From: Clostridiales bacterium
GTDB taxonomy: Bacteria > Bacillota > Clostridia > Saccharofermentanales > UBA5734
Assembly (NCBI GenBank): GCA_007135995.1
Contig: SLHU01000372.1
Coordinates: 1 to 9,272, forward strand
Reading direction: 5' to 3'
DNA length: 9,272 bases
Positions 6,249-9,272 of the stretch are shown here, piece by piece. The stretch's first letter is position 1. Every line of letters starts with the position of its first letter. The position numbers and the translations under genes are program-made. Under the pieces are notes generated by a model. The model had not been told where the DNA came from, searched no databases, and saw only the letters and a program-made list of their open reading frames with translations.

Positions 6249-7112
6249 ATGGCAACCCAGGCGCTGATTAATCGGCCCGATATGTATTATCATCACACTG
6301 TGGACCAGAATCCCGATTCCGGCCGGCTGCATTGCCATGCTCAGTATGAATTATACTACTTTATCGGCGGCGAAGGTGAGTACTATATTGAAGGCAGCCG
6401 CATTATGCTGGAGCCCCATACACTTGTTCTGCTGCGCCCTGCTGTGTTCCATTTTTTTCACCTTACAGGAAACAGCTCCTATGAACGCTGTGCTTTGCAT
6501 TTTAGCGGCGAAGGACTGCCTGCCGATGATTGGCGTCTTTTTACCGAACTAACCGGCCATAAAGCCATTCAGGCCGATCACCTGACGGTTATTCCTCTGG
6601 GGAACTGGCCTGAAATGCAAAACCTGTTCAATAAGATGAATCAGGTATGCCAGCTGCCGACGGATGAACTGAGAATGATCAGCCGTTCTATACTGCTCGA
6701 AATGCTGGCCAGGCTTGTTTCATATTTCAGGCGCTGGCATCAGGATCCCATTCCGGCTCAGCCGGTAAAGCGGACACTGACCAGTGAAGTTACAGACTAT
6801 TTGAACGCGCATTTGCCTGAGTCTATATCACTCGATGAACTCGCCAATCAGTTTTTTGTCAGCAAGTATCATTTATGCAGGACATTTAAACGATCTACCG
6901 GCGCGACGGTGCTTGAATATCTGACGCAAAAGCGTGTGCTTCTGGCACGAAGCCTGCTGGAACAAGGATTACTGCCGAAACACGCATCGATTCAATGCGG
7001 CTTTACTGACTACTCGTCCTTCTACCGTGCCTTTAAAAAATACGTCGGACTATCGCCCCGGCAGTATGAGCAAAAGCTTGCCGCGCACGAGATGGAGCCC
7101 TACCGGCATTAA
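6249..7112 (+). CDS. AraC-family transcriptional regulator with N-terminal cupin
   Basis: DNA-binding regulator of 287 residues. The N-terminal half is an AraC-type effector-binding cupin: HCHAQYELYYFIGGEGEYYI (28-47) holds the usual His-x-H...E pattern, and a second strand set covers 54-85. The C-terminal domain has two helix-turn-helix units: SLDELANQFFVSKYHLCRTF (194-213), then KHASIQCGFTDYSSFYRAFK (244-263), ending in the signature GLSPRQY (267-273). The start at 6249 is supported by GGAGG and a well-spaced promoter. It is the only plus-strand gene and diverges from the isomerase/oxidoreductase row, the standard layout for a pathway-specific activator answering to a sugar or pathway intermediate. 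Likely target sites are the CGAAAGC repeats in the shared control region. Its TAA stop abuts the apt stop directly, leaving no room for a dedicated terminator. Confidence 0.92.
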   Translation: MATQALINRPDMYYHHTVDQNPDSGRLHCHAQYELYYFIGGEGEYYIEGSRIMLEPHTLVLLRPAVFHFFHLTGNSSYERCALHFSGEGLPADDWRLFTELTGHKAIQADHLTVIPLGNWPEMQNLFNKMNQVCQLPTDELRMISRSILLEMLARLVSYFRRWHQDPIPAQPVKRTLTSEVTDYLNAHLPESISLDELANQFFVSKYHLCRTFKRSTGATVLEYLTQKRVLLARSLLEQGLLPKHASIQCGFTDYSSFYRAFKKYVGLSPRQYEQKLAAHEMEPYRH

Positions 7113-7643
7113 CTATTCCGGCAGTTGCTCTTTGACAGACACCAAAGAATAGAGGGGATACTTGTCAAGCTTTTGACGCCCGCCAAGATCTTCAATTTCA
7201 ATAAAAAACAAAATACCGGCTACGACTCCGCCCAGCTGCTCAACCAGCTGGCAATTTGCCAGAGCGGTTCCGCCAGTTGCCAGCAGATCATCTACCACCA
7301 GTACGCGTGTCCCTCTTTTTACAGCATCAATGTGCATTTCAAGAATATCTTTGCCGTATTCCAGTTCATATTCAGCCTTGACGGTCTGCCAGGGAAGCTT
7401 TCCATTTTTCCTCACAGGAATAAAGCCGCGCTTCATCGCATATGCCAGTGGTGCACCTAGTATGAAACCTCTTGATTCAGAACCAATGATCAAGTCGAAC
7501 TCTAAATCCTTCACTTTCTCAACCATTTGATCAATTGTTTCTCTAAAAGCGCCGGCATCCTGAAGCACCGTTGTAATATCAATAAAATCAATACCGTCTT
7601 TTGGGAAATTAGGTATATGCCGCAGCCGTTTTTCTAAATCCAT
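7113..7643 (-). CDS. apt: Adenine phosphoribosyltransferase
   Basis: Purine salvage enzyme of 176 residues that makes AMP from adenine and PRPP in the cytoplasm. The 13-residue PRPP-binding signature is present as VLVVDDLLATGGTA (114-127). ESRGF (56-60), PVRKNGKLPW (76-85) and the flexible-loop segment YELEYG (92-97) are all typical of Apt, and the N-terminal part LRHIPNFPKDGI.FIDITT is nearly diagnostic. The frame extends upstream to an ATG at 7694, but that extension translates a hairpin and the ribosome binding site. The ATG at 7643, seven bases after AGGAGG (7651-7656), gives the normal family length. Directly upstream is a long hairpin with a T run next to a TATAAT box, suggesting either insulation from the hydrolase gene or attenuation. 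It converges with the regulator gene with no intervening base and looks unrelated to the sugar pathway. Confidence 0.96.
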   Translation of the reverse strand: MDLEKRLRHIPNFPKDGIDFIDITTVLQDAGAFRETIDQMVEKVKDLEFDLIIGSESRGFILGAPLAYAMKRGFIPVRKNGKLPWQTVKAEYELEYGKDILEMHIDAVKRGTRVLVVDDLLATGGTALANCQLVEQLGGVVAGILFFIEIEDLGGRQKLDKYPLYSLVSVKEQLPE

Positions 7644-7650
7644 TATATAG

Positions 7651-7656
7651 CCTCCT
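7651..7656 (-). promoter_or_regulatory. Ribosome binding site deciding the apt start
   Basis: AGGAGG on the minus strand, seven bases before the ATG at 7643. It falls inside the longer frame from 7694, excluding that start. Confidence 0.9.
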
Positions 7657-7695
7657 AAAAAATGATCAGGCAGTGTGACTTCCTGCCTGATCATT
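7657..7695 (-). terminator. Hairpin with T run upstream of apt (terminator, attenuator or operator)
   Basis: Perfect 13-bp inverted repeat, AATGATCAGGCAG (7661-7673) with CTGCCTGATCATT (7683-7695), nine-base loop. On the minus strand the second arm runs into six T and then the apt Shine-Dalgarno. The form is that of a strong intrinsic terminator, suited to ending transcripts from the SGNH hydrolase gene. If apt is transcribed from further upstream it would be an attenuator; as DNA it could be an operator. Confidence 0.7.
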
Positions 7696-7698
7696 ATA
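7693..7698 (-). promoter_or_regulatory. TATAAT box, possible apt promoter
   Basis: Perfect -10 hexamer on the minus strand, overlapping the outer three bases of the hairpin arm. No recognisable -35 lies 16-18 bases upstream and there is no extended TG motif. A transcript from it would start near 7686, inside the first arm, and would lack the complete terminator hairpin. Confidence 0.35.
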
Positions 7699-7746
7699 TC
7701 GCTTTTTTATGTATAAAAACATATAATTGTGTATCTTCACCTGTTA

Positions 7747-7781
7747 CAGCGGGATATGAGACATCCTGCTGACATCCTGCT
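7747..7781. repeat. Tandem 11-bp repeat and small hairpin
   Basis: GACATCCTGCT occurs twice in tandem (7760-7770, 7771-7781). The first copy also pairs, as ATCCTGCTG (7763-7771), with CAGCGGGAT (7747-7755) with one G-T pair in plus-strand RNA. It lies in the 190-base gap between the hydrolase and apt. No T run follows, so it is not an intrinsic terminator. Function unknown. Confidence 0.7.
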
Positions 7782-7833
7782 GACGCGTTTCATATGTGAA
7801 TAAATCCGCCTGCATTGACAGATGCTGCCTGAT

Positions 7834-8541
7834 TCATGATGGGGCATGTATAAGTTTGGCCGCGTAATCTTTAAAAACACGCTGCATCACCTGATGTCCC
7901 TCCTGATTAGGATGAATGCCATCCAGACAGATAAAATCCCTGCTTTTGCCGGAAGACAGAAAGGCCTCGCGAACGGGTACATAATAGCAGTTGTGCTGAA
8001 AAGCGGCTTTGGTGATTTCCAGGGAATATGCCTCGTGGTGCTGGTAGATATGATTGACATCACCAAGAAAGTGCAGCAGTGCCGACGCATCGTGTCCTTT
8101 TGAAACCAGAAATTTAAAGTATTTATCACTGTTGATAGGCGGCAAAGACATCAGTAAAGGTTCAATGCTGTTTTTCCTGAGTGTATCAATCATTTTTTCC
8201 AATGTCTGCGTAAATGAGGACAACGGTGTATTCGGATGATGATTGCCATCAGGATCAGCGGATACTGCTGCCCAGTCATAATCACAGTCATTCCCGCCAT
8301 ATTCCAACAACACCAGATCACAGGAAAGACCTCTTTCAAGGGCAGAAGCAAGATGTCTGTAGCCTTTGCTAATTGTAAAACCAAATCTAGACCGGTTCAG
8401 AACAGGAAAATCCAGCTGTTGCTCAAATAAAGAAACACAGTTTGATTTCAGCATGCTGTAGGTGCCTTTCACATCATCTATCACCACACCTTTCAGAATA
8501 GAATCTCCCCATACACCAATTTTTCTGCTTAATAAATTCAT
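7834..8541 (-). CDS. SGNH/GDSL-family hydrolase
   Basis: Predicted esterase or lipase-like hydrolase of 235 residues with the full SGNH set: block I GVWGDSIL (9-16, nucleophile Ser14), a block II Gly near 54, block III GGND (82-85, Asn84) and block V DGIHPNQEGH (207-216, Asp207 and His210). No signal peptide is seen, so it is probably cytoplasmic. Such enzymes remove acetyl or acyl groups from carbohydrates or lipids; no substrate can be read here. A GTG at 8553 begins a longer frame, but the AGGTGG (8550-8555) sits eight bases before the ATG at 8541, so that start is preferred. It has its own good promoter and is separated from the sulfatase gene by a terminator, so it is likely a single-gene unit. 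The downstream hairpin before apt probably ends its message. Confidence 0.88.
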   Translation of the reverse strand: MNLLSRKIGVWGDSILKGVVIDDVKGTYSMLKSNCVSLFEQQLDFPVLNRSRFGFTISKGYRHLASALERGLSCDLVLLEYGGNDCDYDWAAVSADPDGNHHPNTPLSSFTQTLEKMIDTLRKNSIEPLLMSLPPINSDKYFKFLVSKGHDASALLHFLGDVNHIYQHHEAYSLEITKAAFQHNCYYVPVREAFLSSGKSRDFICLDGIHPNQEGHQVMQRVFKDYAAKLIHAPS

Positions 8542-8549
8542 ATCATCAA

Positions 8550-8555
8550 CCACCT
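8550..8555 (-). promoter_or_regulatory. Ribosome binding site deciding the SGNH hydrolase start
   Basis: AGGTGG on the minus strand, eight bases before the ATG at 8541. It overlaps the alternative GTG start at 8553, which is therefore unlikely. Confidence 0.75.
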
Positions 8556-8595
8556 GACGTTACTTAAAAATAATAATGTTCAAAACTGACAAACT

Positions 8596-8650
8596 GATAT
8601 ATGCATAATATATTATATATATATACATTATATCTATCATTATATATCAA
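8596..8650. repeat. AT-only palindromic tract in the SGNH hydrolase leader/promoter
   Basis: A nearly pure A/T stretch bounded by TGATATAT (8596-8603) and ATATATCA (8643-8650), which are inverted copies, with many internal TATA runs. It includes the promoter -10 and start site. It may aid melting or form a weak leader fold. Confidence 0.5.
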
Positions 8651-8667
8651 AGTTAATCATATTACAA
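8639..8667 (-). promoter_or_regulatory. Promoter of the SGNH hydrolase
   Basis: Minus-strand TTGTAA (8662-8667), exactly 17 bases, then a perfect TATAAT (8639-8644). The -35 matches at four of six positions. The start would be near 8632, giving a leader of about 90 bases that is almost entirely A and T. Confidence 0.6.
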
Positions 8668-8730
8668 ACAATCTAATACATTCATTTTCTGCTGTGATTA
8701 GCATGATGTCAGTTTCAGAAGACGGATCAC

Positions 8731-8762
8731 ATCAAAAAGACCAGCTATGCCGGCCTTTTGAT
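8731..8762 (-). terminator. Intrinsic terminator of the sulfatase gene
   Basis: On the minus strand ATCAAAAGGCCGGC pairs across a three-base loop with GCTGGTCTTTTTGAT, with one bulged T and two G-U pairs, followed by the T-rich arm. It lies 28 bases after the sulfatase stop and before the hydrolase promoter, separating the two genes. Confidence 0.75.
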
Positions 8763-8789
8763 GTCTGCAGTTTCATGATTTCTGCGATT

Positions 8790-9272
8790 CTATTGCGGAG
8801 TCAGCGGCTTGACCACATTGTCATACTGATACCCCCGGTAACGGTCAAGCTGCCTGACAATTGACTGCGGTATGCTGTCACGGTCATAAATGCGGCCGTT
8901 ACTCATGATAACCATGGTTGTACTCATTGCCCGGATCGTCTCATTCACAGAATCTACATATTGATAATAAGGTGTCTTCTCAACACCTGCCAGTTCGAGC
9001 GTCATCGTACCAAGAAAATTCGGACTCGTCAGGGGTTCATCATCACCTGGCAGGGGTTCATACTCATGGGAAAGCTCCGGTAAATCATAGTTTGCCCAGA
9101 ACAGATATGGCGTTTCATAAAGCTTTCGCATTTCATCGAGCTCAAGGTCGGCAATCGTTTTGCCAAACAAGGCCTCATAAAACGAATTGAAACAATTGTT
9201 ATTACCCGGCAGATGATCGCCGAAAAACAAAAGCAGGGTTGGCTCATCCAGTGATTCAAGATAAGAGATCAG
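8790..9272 (-). CDS. LTA-synthase-family sulfatase, C-terminal part (5' end beyond window)
   Basis: The last 160 residues of an alkaline-phosphatase-superfamily protein of the lipoteichoic acid synthase type. The frame is open through the right edge, so the N-terminus is missing, including any membrane helices and the nucleophile Thr. The visible part has LLLFFGDHLPG, whose adjacent Asp-His corresponds to the Mn2+ ligands D475/H476 of Staphylococcus aureus LtaS. PYLFWANYDLPE and a SPNFLGTM segment, both common in this family, follow. Such proteins are membrane enzymes with an extracytoplasmic domain that transfers phosphoglycerol from phosphatidylglycerol to polymers or glycolipids. The TTG at 9230 is an internal Leu codon, not a start. 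A terminator follows the TAG stop. Whether it is a true LTA synthase or a phosphoglycerol transferase for another glycan cannot be decided from this end. Confidence 0.85.
   Translation of the reverse strand: MISYLESLDEPTLLLFFGDHLPGNNNCFNSFYEALFGKTIADLELDEMRKLYETPYLFWANYDLPELSHEYEPLPGDDEPLTSPNFLGTMTLELAGVEKTPYYQYVDSVNETIRAMSTTMVIMSNGRIYDRDSIPQSIVRQLDRYRGYQYDNVVKPLTPQ

Noticed and set aside
7696..7833. Purine riboswitch upstream of apt
   Set aside because: The gap lacks the conserved three-way-junction core sequences of that class; only the hairpins and repeats listed are present.
9029..9259. Start of the sulfatase-like protein at an internal codon (9230 or 9259 frames)
   Set aside because: The frame of the sulfatase stays open to the window edge and the TTG at 9230 lies within the conserved FFGDH strand; the 9259 frame is a shadow.
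1..9272. High number of GATC and TGATCA sites
   Set aside because: They look more frequent than chance by eye, but most lie in coding DNA where Asp-Gln, Leu-Ile and similar codon pairs produce them; a genome-wide count would be needed.

Overview
The window looks like a chromosomal segment from a mid-GC Bacillota (Firmicutes), roughly mid-to-high 40s %GC by eye. The signs are strong AGGAGG-type ribosome binding sites, U-tailed hairpin terminators, an LTA-synthase-like sulfatase, and a good match to the CcpA/cre operator consensus. I cannot name the genus. All genes but one lie on the minus strand.

Left part (1-1598): an Eis-like GNAT N-acetyltransferase on the minus strand. A 312-base gene-free stretch follows, holding an intrinsic terminator and a second, larger compound hairpin.

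Centre (1599-7112): a sugar-catabolism locus. Four minus-strand genes, in transcription order, encode TIM-barrel sugar isomerase/epimerase A, TIM-barrel isomerase/epimerase B, Gfo/Idh/MocA oxidoreductase A and Gfo/Idh/MocA oxidoreductase B. A divergent plus-strand AraC-family regulator with a sugar-sensing cupin domain sits at the head. The 224-base divergent control region carries a good promoter for the regulator. Facing the catabolic genes it has a weak promoter, a full match to the Bacillus cre consensus over the likely start site, and three copies of CGAAAGC that could be regulator half-sites. There is no transporter, kinase, aldolase or glycosidase, so the window shows only the redox and isomerisation core. 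The enzyme mix resembles two known types of pathway: oxidation to a 3-keto-sugar followed by epimerase or lyase chemistry (E. coli ycjS/ycjQ/ycjR type), and inositol or inosose interconversion (IolG/IolE/IolI type). The substrate cannot be read from the sequence.

Right part (7113-9272): adenine phosphoribosyltransferase (apt), ending base-to-base against the regulator gene. Upstream of it lie an SGNH/GDSL hydrolase and the C-terminal part of an LTA-synthase-type sulfatase that runs off the right edge, all on the minus strand. A 13-bp-arm hairpin with a T run lies between a TATAAT box and the apt ribosome binding site. The sulfatase has its own terminator, and the hydrolase has its own AT-rich promoter.

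Several starts were set inside longer open frames because the Shine-Dalgarno sequence falls within the extended frame: isomerase B at 4945, isomerase A at 6024, apt at 7643 and the SGNH hydrolase at 8541.
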